NCBI RefSeq assembly: GCF_020906515.1
Contig: NC_085851.1
Location: 496,001-560,000 of the forward strand
Reading direction: 5' to 3'
DNA: 64,000 nucleotides
From: Vanrija pseudolonga
Taxonomy: Eukaryota > Basidiomycota > Tremellomycetes > Trichosporonales > Trichosporonaceae
How positions within the stretch are numbered: position 1 is the stretch's first letter; every line of letters begins with the position of its first letter. This document shows positions 54,538-63,842 of this stretch, piece by piece. The notes under the pieces are model-generated. The model saw nothing but the letters and a program-made list of their open reading frames with translations, was not told the DNA's origin and did no database searches. Position numbers and translations under genes: made by a program.

Positions 54538-54940
54538 ATGCTCCCCCAGACCCAGGTGCGTCTCCAGCCCAACCAGCTAACCCCAACCCCAGCTGCACAC
54601 CCTGCCCGCAACTCTCGCGCTCATCCTCCTTCTGGTGGCGCTGTTCAACCTCCGGTCCCTCCCGCCGTTCATTCCCCTCCTCGCCGCAGTCCTCCTTTGC
54701 GCCATGCGCGCGTCGTACGCCGAAGAGCTGCGCCTCGTGCGCGCCGATCAGGCCGTGGCGGAGGACATGGTGCGTGTCCTGAGAGGCGAGGTCGTGCGCC
54801 TGGAGAGTGTGATTGCTTTCGAACGCCAGGACGCCCTGCACGACAACGTTACAGTGCGCCCCAGTCGCCTTGGGCCGCGTGAGGGAGGTGATGCGCTCAG
54901 ATACTGGTCGGTAGCGTCGCGCCTCCGTCCTGGGGTTTGA
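54538..54940 (+). CDS. Small two-helix membrane protein with coil (second array, member 2)
   Basis: Exons 54538-54555 (MLPQTQ) and 54593-54940 give 121 residues. Two close hydrophobic segments (LPATLALILLLVALFNL and PFIPLLAAVLLCAM) precede a charged helix (EELRLVRADQAVAEDMVRVLRGEVVRLESVI) with coiled-coil character. The short C-terminus is basic. Same plan as its neighbours: tiny exon 1, 37-nt intron, TM, coil. Confidence 0.55.
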
Positions 54941-55281
54941 GTTCAGTTGTATAGGTGAGGTCTTGGTTGAGCAAGGGCTCACCGATGTCAGTGAGATGCA
55001 TGAGCCGGGAGCTCCTATTAGATGTTGCACACATTTGAGCCCGTGGCTCTTTCAATCTCCTGGTCGTTGAGGGGCACGCTGATGATGGGGGTCGAGCAGA
55101 CTGGAGGCGATCATGATTCGTGTCGCGTTGGCAGGGGACGGGGCACCCATCCCCTCATCAAACCACTGGCTGTCACCAGTGCACATCGTTTGCCCATTGT
55201 CTCAATACCCATTTATCACCAATAAGTCAATACCCATTTATCACCAATAAGTCCACCACCATTACCAACCTCTGCACTCCC
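54941..55281. repeat. Spacer with perfect 25-bp tandem duplication
   Basis: A 25-bp AT-rich unit is present twice in direct contact at 55202-55226 and 55227-55251, about 30 bases before the start of member 3. It has no coding role and may be a recent slippage in the promoter or leader. Confidence 0.75.
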
Positions 55282-55793
55282 ATGGCTGAAGTGAGTCTCC
55301 GCAGATCAAGAGCTGACAGCAGCTTCCTCTCGACCTTGCCCTTCACAGGCTCGTCCTGTTGGGTTTATTTGTCCAGACCATCTACCAACTTTTCATCTTT
55401 GCAAACATAGCGCTCGTTCATTCCCTCAAGTTCACCTGCCAATTCGGCATCCTTGCGATTATGATGCTCATCCGCCTCGTCCGTTTCGTCTGGTGGCCAG
55501 TCGTTGGAGGTACCTGGTGGCTAGTTTCGTCAAACGTTTCGACTCCCGGATGGGTCCTCGTCCTCGTCCTCCTCGTGTTCCTTGCCCTAAATCGCATAGC
55601 TTACGACTCGACAATCAGTGAAGAACGTGCAAAGGCCGAGGTTATCAAGTGGCGTAGGGACTACTACACTCTCGCACGCGCGAACCGCAACATCATCAAC
55701 CGCCAGGAGGATGAGCTCGGCCGTCTCCGTACAGCGCTCTCGGGTCAGAACAACGATCGTGACGCCTCCCTGCCCTTCACGCCGACCAATTGA
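55282..55793 (+). CDS. Multi-helix membrane protein with coil (second array, member 3)
   Basis: Exons 55282-55290 (MAE) and 55323-55793 give 159 residues. Two to three hydrophobic segments (LHRLVLLGLFVQTIYQLFIF, QFGILAIMMLIRLVRFVWW, PGWVLVLVLLVFLALNRIAY) precede a polar helix (SEERAKAEVIKWRRDYY, then INRQEDELGRLRTAL). I placed the 3' splice site at AGCAG|CTT because it keeps the membrane frame open; the AG three bases upstream also works. Same array plan as its neighbours. Confidence 0.55.
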
Positions 55794-56285
55794 GATGACC
55801 ACCTCGTCCCCCAACGACTACGACCTGTATGATGAGATGTAGAGCCGATTGAAGCGTCCAGTGAGTCATGAGTAGCCGGAGAAACTGACAATTCACCAGA
55901 GGCGTAAGAACGGCGCAAGTCTCACATCAGCACTCGCTGTGGCATATCACCCCAACACCAAAAGCCGGCCCAAGACGACACCTTCTGCTCAACCAGAGGT
56001 GTGGTTCAAACGAAATGTATAGGTGAGCTCAGTCTGTTCTGCAAGCGCTCACTGACGTCAGGCCAGATGCATGAGCCCGAGCGGAGCGGCGGGTGGCGCA
56101 CGCACTTACCGCACACACATTGTGTGCACACTCACCGTGACACACACAAAAGGCGAGGGGAGCGAGGGGGTGCGTGCAGCAACACTGCTGCACGCACACA
56201 AGTGCCAGGCTTAAGTACCAGGCGCATGTCGCTCATACCCACTTCACCCACATAACTACATACTCTTCCACTACCACCACCAGCG
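55794..56285. promoter_or_regulatory. Promoter of member 4 with CA tracts and AAGTACC motif; orphan exon-like piece
   Basis: Holds CACACA tracts (56098-56150) and TTAAGTACCAGG at about 56212-56223, some 65 bases before the next start; similar elements recur before members 5, 8 and 9. At its left end a well-formed intron (55861-55899, with ACTGAC branch) is followed by a 40-codon frame (55900-56022) that I could not attach to any start. Confidence 0.45.
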
Positions 56286-57413
56286 ATGGCAGGGCGCAAG
56301 ACAGCGTCCGCCGACGCGGTAGGTCTCTCTCACCACACTGACAGCCACTTACCCTAGATCATATCGACGCCCCACCGCCCCATCAACTTGCTCGCATACA
56401 TCAGCGCCACCTGCTTCGCCGTGGTCGTCACCCCCACCCTCGTCACCTGGCTCCTAACGACATGTAAGTCCGCGTCACAACGGAGAAGGCTAACCTCAGA
56501 CGCGGGCTGGTTCTTCACAGTCATACTGGCCCCCACGTTGGCCATCTGGGTGACCAAGGCCAAGGCCAACGCTCGCCAGAGTGACCAGCTGCGCCAGGCC
56601 GCGCTCGAAACAGCAGCCAAAGTGGAGGTGGACAAGCGTCTGGCCGCGGAGGAGTGTAAAGCCGTCCACCATGCCGACTGGCGCGTGATCCACAAGCTGC
56701 GGGAGGACGTCCGCGCCGCGGAGGAGCGGGAGCGCGTCGCAGCAGACAAGGCGGAGGTGGATGCGGCCCTGATTGCCAAGCTGCAAGACGAACTTGCTTG
56801 GGAGATCAAGTGCGCAAAGCAGAAGCCAGAACTGAGTGCGCGCGACGTTGCGAAGCTGCAAGAGGATCTCTACATGGCCAAGCTGTACGCCAAGGAGCAT
56901 GACACAGAGATCTGGAAGGCGAACAATCGCACCCGCGAGGCCGCCGAGAGTGCCGCGGCAAGCGCGCAGGTTATCACTCGCCTGCGTGAGGAGGGGACCA
57001 ACGCCAGGACCAAGGCGGAGGCGGACGGACGCATGATTGCCGAGCTGCAGGACGCAGTCCGCGCCGCCGGGTCAAAGACCAAGGCCGACGCGCAGTTGAT
57101 TACCGAGCTGCGTACCCACGCCGACGACAAGGAGCAGCTGCTTGCCAACCTTTATGCCCTGGTGGCCAAGAAGAACCTCCAGATCGAAGACCTCCGACTC
57201 GATATCGCCAAACGCGACGCCATTCTCGCCGACCTCATGCCCGCTAGCTCGGACGGAGGGGAATCGCGCTGCACCACCGAGGTGCCGGAGGAGTCTGCCG
57301 CCGAGGTGGAGGCGGCGCTGCCCCCGCCGGAGCTATCCGAGGAGCAGTCGGCTGCTGACGTGCTGGAGGTGTCCGAGACACTTGAGCCGGCTGTGAATGG
57401 GTGCGACTTGTGA
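56286..57413 (+). CDS. Two-helix membrane protein with long coiled coil (second array, member 4)
   Basis: Exons 56286-56318, 56358-56463 and 56500-57413 give 350 residues. TM1 (LAYISATCFAVVVTPTLVTWLL) and TM2 (AGWFFTVILAPTLAIWV) flank a phase-1 intron. A coiled coil of about 200 residues follows, made of degenerate units such as KAEVDAALIAKLQDEL, KAEADGRMIAELQDAV and KTKADAQLITELRTHA. The tail is acidic (VPEESAAEVEAALPPPELSEE). The intron between the helices is at the same place and phase in members 5-8. The coil probably projects into the cytosol and may mediate oligomerisation; inference. Confidence 0.72.
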
Positions 57414-57900
57414 TTGACAAGGGAGGAGGGGCGGAGAGACGTGACGTTGGAGGAGGAGGTCTGGGGATGATCTGGCTAGGCGGCATATCATCAGTAGCTA
57501 CATGCACTCGTGATGACAATGATCTCGTACATACCCTTGTACATATGCCGCCTGTACTTAATCTGCAGGGGAGCGACGCTGTGACTAGAATTGCACAGAA
57601 ACGAGTCTATATGATAGAGCCTTGAACCACCAGTGCTCTTCTCGCACTCTATCCGACGAACTCAGGACACACCACGGGGCACGGTGTCACACACACACAC
57701 ACACACTCGCCACACACAGTACCGTCAACAATCCACTCGCACCCCCAACAAGCCCAACTCGAAGATGGAGTGCGAGTAGATGACACGACCACCCCCATCA
57801 TTCCCTTCAGACACTTGGCATAAGTATCAGGTGCATCTGTCTCTTCTCTCATCCACCCCAACCCACCACCGCACCGACACCGCCACACCAACCGGGCACC
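57414..57900. promoter_or_regulatory. Promoter of member 5 with CA tract and ATAAGTATCAG motif
   Basis: A (CA)n tract lies at 57690-57717, and CATAAGTATCAGG at about 57819-57831, some 75 bases before the start. The layout matches the region upstream of member 9. Confidence 0.55.
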
Positions 57901-58753
57901 ATGCCACACACGGAAGCGGGACGCCCCCGAGCCCGTCTTGAACGAGCTAACATCCCATCCAGCATCCAGCCAACATCTTTATCGGCACACTATGCACAGC
58001 CATCGCGATACTCGCCCTGGTGGCTGGGTACCTCGACCTCGGGGATGGCCCGCCCATCTGGTGGCTCTTCAAGTCGAGTACGTCGGCATGCTGCGGACGT
58101 GACTGACGCCAGAAACCGCCTGGTTCTGTGGGCTGGTAGTGACGCAAGGCGTCGCCTGGTCGGTTGCCGAGAATACCATGGCTGGGGAGCGCGCGGTCAC
58201 AGACGCCATGGCCGACGCGGACGCGCGCCGCATCGCCAAGCTTCACAACAAGCTCCACGCCGCCGCGAAGCAAGCCGACATGGACGCGGCGCAGATCGCC
58301 AGGCTGAACGAGAAGCTGCGGGAGGCTGTGGACCGCATCGTGGACGACGCGCACATCATTGCGGTGCTGAAGGACAAGGCACTCCGCGAGGCGGAGGGGC
58401 AGGCTGCCCTATAGGCGTACTACGAGTCCGAGTTGCGCAACATGCGCCTCGCACTCAAGGTGCAGGAGGAGGGCAGCGTGCGTCCAATGGCAAACCAGCC
58501 CGGTGTGATGGCTCCCACCATCTCGACCACGCAGTTGGAGCACGCTCTCAAGGCGTGTGCCCACACCAAGTTCTATACCGGCGGCATCGACTTCGCGCAG
58601 GCTGCCCAGGCGGGTATGCGCAACGTGCCTGCGCAGACCTCGCCGCCCGCTGATGTCGTGTCCTCAGAGGCAGGGCAGGTCGCTGATGACTCGGCGAGCA
58701 TAGGGCAAGACTCCACGCTCGAGGAGGGAGAGGTTCCTGGCTACGATATCTGA
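57901..58753 (+). pseudogene. Two-helix coiled-coil membrane protein with internal stop (second array, member 5)
   Basis: Exons 57901-57934, 57970-58077 and 58113-58753 form one frame of 261 codons, interrupted by a single TAG at 58412-58414. The first part (147 residues) has TM1 (IFIGTLCTAIAILALVAGYL), the shared phase-1 intron, TM2 (AWFCGLVVTQGVAWSV) and the coil (DADARRIAKLHNKLHAAAKQ, MDAAQIARLNEKLREAV). The part after the stop stays in frame, keeps coding character and ends LEEGEVPGYDI, like the VSGYSI end of member 8. It may be a recently broken copy, a truncated but used protein, a read-through case or a sequencing error. The context does not resemble a known strong read-through signal. 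Confidence 0.6.
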
Positions 58754-59367
58754 AAGGCGTACATGAGCAGAGTAGACTTAATGGTGGGGTTTCCTTTGTC
58801 GTCCACTGTTTGCGTTCCTCGGGAGTTGTAGCTTCTCGATGCAGGACGTTGGTGGGTAGGTAGATTTGCGAGGGTAGTGATGCACCTGCGTGTCATGCAC
58901 TCGAGTCGGCCAATGAATTTCTGGCCCATATGAAAAGCGAAGAAACGCTAAAGCGAGGGCAGTGGGGGTTCAGGTCATAAGCCAGTTTGGCGGACAACCA
59001 GCAGCTTCCGCGGGCAGACGCGGAGGTCGAAATGTAGTGAGAGCTCACCTCGCATCACGAGTAATCACTATGATAGTGGGCGGAGGTTCGATCCAAAGTG
59101 GGTCAACAGCCGTCGCTTTTGCTGTCGTGTTTTGCATGTCGAGCGGCCTGGCCTCGCGCGCCGGGTCACTCGGAAAAAAACCCCCAAAAAATACCACATA
59201 CACACACCGCCACACACACACAGGCACACAACACACACTCACGGACACGCCCTCGAGGCTTCTGAAGAGACACAGGTGCGAGGGGGTGACTCCGCCGAAA
59301 CCTCGTGTTGACCACGCATGGAGGTCACCGTGTCTCTTTTCCGCCCACACCGCCATAACGACCAACC
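58754..59367. promoter_or_regulatory. Spacer and CA-rich promoter of member 6
   Basis: About 610 bases. CA-rich tracts at 59200-59255 precede member 6 by about 115 bases. A tRNA B-box-like GGTTCGATCC at 59089-59098 has no matching stems. Confidence 0.45.
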
Positions 59368-60083
59368 ATGGCACGAAAGGCCACAATCAACTGGGACGTG
59401 AGTCACGCACATGATGTCCCCAGCTGACAATCCCAGACCATGACGTTCACCCCGGGACCCGAGCTCATGAACGAAATGTACAGGCTACTGGCCTGGGGCA
59501 CCCTCGCAGCCATGGGGTTCCTGGCGAGCAGTGCGTGTCTGCGCTTATGTACCAGCCACCACGCTGACTCTTCATAGACCCCTTTACGACCATCGCACTC
59601 GCGCTTCTGTTCGCCGATACCGCATGTGGGCTGGTTCACAGCGAGAACATCCGTATTATCTCCCAGATGCGCCGAGCGGCCGGGAACGACAGTCGACTCA
59701 TTGCCGACCACGTCGCTCGCGCGCAGAAGCAAGTCGCCAAGGCCGTCGAAGACGCGGCGGCGCTCAACGCCAACCTCGAGCTTATTGCCCAACTGCGCCG
59801 AGAAGCCGCGGAAGAGCGCGCTGCGACCCTCGCTCTCATTGCACAACTGCACCAAGCGGCCATAAACGACGCACAGCTCATTTTTAATCAGACTGCTCGC
59901 GCGCATGCACAGGCGGAAGAGATTGCGTCCCTCCGCGCTGAGATTGCATCCCTCCGCGATCAGCTCGAGGCCCCCCTTCGGATCTCGCTTGTGGTCAAGT
60001 TGCCTGCTCCTGATGCCGCTCTGGAGGGGCAGGCTGCGCCTGACTCTCTGCCTGAGAAGGAGGGCGAGGTGTGCGAAGCGTGA
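59368..60083 (+). CDS. Two-helix coiled-coil membrane protein (second array, member 6)
   Basis: Exons 59368-59397, 59437-59530 and 59578-60083 give 209 residues. Helix 1 (YRLLAWGTLAAMGFLAS) and helix 2 (FTTIALALLFADTACGLV) flank the shared phase-1 intron. The coil includes IRIISQMRRAAGND, LIADHVARAQKQVAKAV, NLELIAQLRREAAEER and IASLRAEIASLRDQLE, with recurring (A/L)IAxL units. The tail is short and acidic (LPEKEGEVCEA). Same orientation, exon logic and topology as members 4, 5, 7 and 8. Confidence 0.7.
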
Positions 60084-60408
60084 CGTCTGGCTTGGGGCAC
60101 GAATCGTCGATAACTTAGGTATCGAGTCATGAGAATCGTTTTGGCCGGCACTCTCATGCGCCGTGGCCTTACGGCTCGCCTTGGGCATAGCCCATGCAAC
60201 GGGCGAGGCAAATGGTGCGCCTATGCGGATGAGGCACGATGTCGTTGCAGCCACACACAAGGCGCCACACACACTGATCCACACACGAGGCGACGCGTCT
60301 GGATGGATGGTGCGAGTTGGGGACAACGCTGCGTCGGGGCAGAGGGCATAAAGAGAAGCTTGACTCGCTTTCTCTTCCAATTGCACCTACCACCTCAACC
60401 TCGGCACA
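60084..60408. promoter_or_regulatory. Promoter of member 7 with CACACA tracts
   Basis: CACACA-rich sequence at 60250-60290, and GCATAAAGAG near 60347-60356, about 55 bases before the start, is a possible TATA element. Confidence 0.5.
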
Positions 60409-60836
60409 ATGACCACCACCACCACTATGGACGTGAGTCCCACCAATGTCCGAGCTGACCCCCAGACCACCAAGAACCGCATCATCAACCACCTGTACAC
60501 GCTCTTCGTGGTCGGCGTACCCCTCGGGATGTGGTTCAACGGCAGTGCGTCGAGCGTTGTGTAGGTGGTACTAGACTAACGAGCCCAGACCGCTGGTGGG
60601 CCGTTGCCCTCGCCCTCGCCATTGGCGCCGTCGAGTGGCATGCTGCGCACAAGACTGCCGGCGCGAAGGCCGAGGCCAACTTCGCCGCTGGTGCTGCTGC
60701 CGTTGTGGTTGAGACGGAGTCGGAGACGGACACCGACGATGAATGTGCGCCACAGTACGTCCCAACCGCAGAGCAGCATGACGGTCGCGTCTGCTCATGC
60801 CGCCTCGCTACCTGTCCGCTCATCGTCGTTAGGTAG
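60409..60836 (+). CDS. Short two-helix membrane protein (second array, member 7)
   Basis: Exons 60409-60432 (MTTTTTMD), 60466-60544 and 60589-60836 give 116 residues. Helix 1 (HLYTLFVVGVPLGMWF) and helix 2 (WWAVALALAIGAVEWHAA) flank the phase-1 intron. Only a short Ala-rich stretch (KTAGAKAEANFAAGAAA) and an acidic piece (ETESETDTDDE) remain of the coil and tail. The C-terminus has several Cys (ECAPQ, VCSCRLATC). It looks like a coil-less version of members 4-6 and 8. Confidence 0.6.
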
Positions 60837-61204
60837 CTTTCATGTCGCCAGTCGCAGCTGCATTGCCAGGATGCATTCTACCAGATCGGTCTCGCACGAG
60901 CATATGCCTTGTTGTCCTCCTTCAGCACCACCACTCTGGTGGAACTGACCGTCGGGCACCGCTCGCCCGCTGTGTGGACGACACACAACACTCCCACGAA
61001 CAAGTTGAATGACAGCGCTTTGACCACGCACCCATGCCCCACACATAATGAGGAGAGTCCTTCGCCGGCACACACGCACCCTCCCACACACGAATCGAGG
61101 GTGTGCATGTCCTGCATGTCAGTCAGCGCCCCCCGTCACCGAGGGTACAAGTACCGGCGCCGTCATTCAACTCACCTCTCCATCCAACACACCACCCCAC
61201 CACG
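60837..61204. promoter_or_regulatory. Promoter of member 8 with CA-rich tracts and AAGTACC motif
   Basis: CACACA-type tracts at 61038-61090 and TACAAGTACCGG at about 61146-61157, about 50 bases before the start. Matches the elements before members 4, 5 and 9. Confidence 0.5.
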
Positions 61205-62613
61205 ATGAAGCCTAACCACTCACCACTGGCAGTGATCAAGCGCAACCCAGATTCCGCCATCCTGGTCGTCGTGTACGCCCCGCTCGCGTGGACGGTCCTG
61301 CACACGGCATACGACGTGTCGTCCGCTCCAAGCGTGCCGTGGCTCCGCGTAGCGTACAGTGAGTGCGCAGCGCGTGCAAGCTGACACCAGACATCGGGTG
61401 GTGCGCTGCGGTCCTGTACTCCCTCTTGACGGCCAACTCGCGCGCGAGCGACGCAGACGCGCACGCGACGTACTTCCACGAGAAGCTCAACAGCCTGCGC
61501 AAGGCCACACACGACGACGTGGCCGAGATCAACAAGCTCCGCAACAACGCCCTCAAGGCGGAGGGCAAGGCGGCGACCGACGCGGTCGTGATCGCCAAGC
61601 TGCGCGCCGACGCGGCCAAGCCGCACCCCGACACGTGGGTCGCCGCGCGCCTGCGCGAGGAGCTCCTCTCCGCGCAGAAGAAGGAGGCCGCGGACCGGAA
61701 CCACCTCAGCGACGTGCAGCGCAAGGCGCGCGAGCAGGCGAACAAGGTCTACGCGGAGCACGTGGCCGCGGCCGCCAAGCTGCGCACTGCGATGCAGGCC
61801 GCGAACGCCAAGGCCGAGGAGCGCTGGCGCAAGGTCAAGGAGCTCGAAGGCGCCGCTGCCAACACGGCCGCGGCGCGCGCCGAGGCCGACGCTGCCGCTT
61901 TGCAGCGCCTCGCGGCGGCCGAGCTCGCCTGCGACGCGCGGCACAAGGACGACGCGTACGCCATCGACAAGGCGTACTACGCTGCCGGTGCCACGCGCGC
62001 AGCAGCGCAGGCCAAGGCGGACGCGGACGCGCGCGAGATCGCTGCGCTCGTCGACGCCGTCGCGGAGCTGCGCACGGCCAGCTGGGTGTCCGAGACGCAG
62101 GCGACGGCGGACGCGGACAAGATTGCCGAGCTGCGCCAGCAGCTCGAGGCCAACGGCGAGCGCGACGCGCGCAACCGTAACCGCGCCCAGCGGCTGCTCG
62201 GGCAGCTGTGGCATGGGGCCAACGCCGCAGGCGACGTGGGCACGCTGCGCGTCCTCCAGCAGCTGGGCGCCATCATCGCCAGCACGGGAGCGGCGCAGCC
62301 GCACCCTGGCCCCACGTGCCACCCACACACACCCGCCCACACCCGCGCGCCGAGCCCCGTCCTCCGCCCCGCGAAGACCACGTCCCCGCAGCCCACTGCC
62401 GCGGAGATGGAGCGCCGGCGCGCGCAGTATGCCGCGCTCGGGGTCGTCGTTGGCCGCGAGATGGCAAAAGTTGGGGCCGTCGGCACCACCGCTGCGGCGG
62501 CTTCGGAGAAGGCGACGGCCCCACTTGTCCGTGTGCCCGAAGCGGCGCCTGAGGAGGGGGAGATGGAGGAGGAGGAGCACAAGGAAGAGGAGGTCAGCGG
62601 TTACAGCATCTAG
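61205..62613 (+). CDS. Two-helix membrane protein with long coiled coil (second array, member 8)
   Basis: Exons 61205-61358 and 61391-62613 give 458 residues, the largest of the array. Helix 1 (SAILVVVYAPLAWTVLHTAY) and helix 2 (IGWCAAVLYSLLTA) are separated by a loop containing the shared phase-1 intron. A coil of more than 200 residues follows (KLNSLRKATHDDVAEINKLR, AATDAVVIAKLRADAA, WVAARLREELLSAQKKEAADR, ADADKIAELRQQLEANGE). The tail is Pro-rich (PHPGPTCHPHTPAHT), then acidic (EEGEMEEEEHKEEE), ending VSGYSI. Unlike its neighbours it has no intron within the first few codons. Confidence 0.73.
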
Positions 62614-62934
62614 ACGCTGTTGGGGTGGTCGTTGTCATTGTCTAGTGTGTTCGTCGCTTCACTACCCTCTTAGTCGTAAACATGCATGCCACTGGTCAGC
62701 GCGAGCACAGCCACCCGCCGCCCTCAGCCATAACATTGACCTGTGGCAAGGGAAAGGAGTCCTCACACACACACACACCACACAACACTTACGGACCCAC
62801 ACTCGCACTCTCACGATGCGTCGGCATGCGAGCGAGTGGGGGCGAGGCGAGTGGGGCGCGCTGCGTCGTCGGGCAGGCAGGTGGTATAAGTATCACCGCC
62901 GCCTCAGCTCACTCTCAATCCCATACCCCTCATC
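62614..62934. promoter_or_regulatory. Promoter of member 9 with (CA)n tract and TATAAGTATCA motif
   Basis: A (CA)n tract at 62764-62785 and GTATAAGTATCACC at 62884-62897, about 40 bases before the start codon. Confidence 0.58.
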
Positions 62935-63649
62935 ATGACCATGTCCCACCCAACACCACTTGAGTGGACGCTCCCGTGCGCAGCAGAAATCTCCACCACG
63001 TCCGCCAACAAGCAGCGCAAGGTAAGTCCACCCCTCAGCGGGGCTAACCCCAGCCCGTCATGCCCCACCACCCGCTCCACGCTCTCGCCCGCAGTGCCTG
63101 CATCCTCATAATGCTCGTCCTCGTCCTCGGCGTGTTCGCCCTCGTCGCCACCGCCCTCGCGATCCCCGTCGACCCCGCCCTCGGACCCCTCACAAGCAAG
63201 TGCAAGCTGCACGCCGGCTGCCTCATCACCCTCGGCCTCGCGTGCGCCCTGCTCAAGGCCTACACCGCGCTCAAAGCCGCGCAGCGCACCATCGCGCAGC
63301 TGCGCGACGACCTCGCGCTTGCGAAGAACACCGGGGCCGCGGCGATCGCTGAGAAGCTGTGGACCGACGGGTACGAGGTGACGCTCACCCACACGACGCT
63401 GTATGTGCGCCGTAGGGACGGGAGCCGCCGGCCTAGGCTCGAGGACGTGGAGGTGGTGGTAGGTGTTGTCGAGGGCGGGGAGTGGGTTGGGGCCGAAGCT
63501 GAGGGGCGCAGGACACGGCATTTCGCAACGCCGATTGGCACGGCGACGCCGACGACGCCGACGACGACGCCGACTACATCTACTTCGACAGCGACGCCAG
63601 CGACGATGATGATGACGTGCGCTATGGTCCAAACGGCTATTGCGCCTGA
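62935..63649 (+). CDS. Two-helix membrane protein with acidic tail (second array, member 9)
   Basis: Exons 62935-63021, 63054-63458 and 63512-63649 give 209 residues. Helix 1 (SACILIMLVLVLGVFALVATAL) and helix 2 (AGCLITLGLACALL) precede a short coil (YTALKAAQRTIAQLRDDLALA). Without the last intron (53 nt, GTAGGT...GCGCAG) the frame runs to 63683 with a Thr/Pro repeat tail. With splicing the same repetitive DNA is read as an acidic tail (HGDADDADDDADYIYFDSD, then DDDDDVRYGPNGYCA). I prefer the spliced form because acidic tails are common in this array. Last array member. Confidence 0.62.
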
Positions 63650-63842
63650 GCACGGCGCCGTTCGTGCATGTGACCTCTGCTGAGGCGGCGCTGTAGGAGA
63701 GACGTGTAAATACAGTGTAGATAGCCCTGGACAATGTGAGCTCCGTCAGGACAGTGCTCAGTACGTGATATCAGCTGCCAGCGTCGCTGTCAGTGAGACC
63801 TGCCAACCACCCTGCATTCTCTGCTATACTCTGTCAACTGTC

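Noticed and set aside
59035-59105. Possible tRNA (B-box-like GGTTCGATCC)
   Set aside because: No acceptor or T stem can be formed around the motif and the A box is poor.
59200-59260. Repetitive CA-rich region considered as CRISPR or minisatellite
   Set aside because: Dinucleotide-type tracts without equal repeats and spacers, in a eukaryotic promoter.
61123-62580. 485-codon minus-strand frame
   Set aside because: Antisense of the coiled-coil gene at 61205-62613; Leu/Arg/Gly composition mirrors the Ala/Lys/Glu-rich sense strand.
53525-63649. Second array as a secreted toxin or killer-type cluster
   Set aside because: Products have internal membrane helices and long coils but no cleavable signal, Cys-rich core or processing sites; nothing supports a toxin role.
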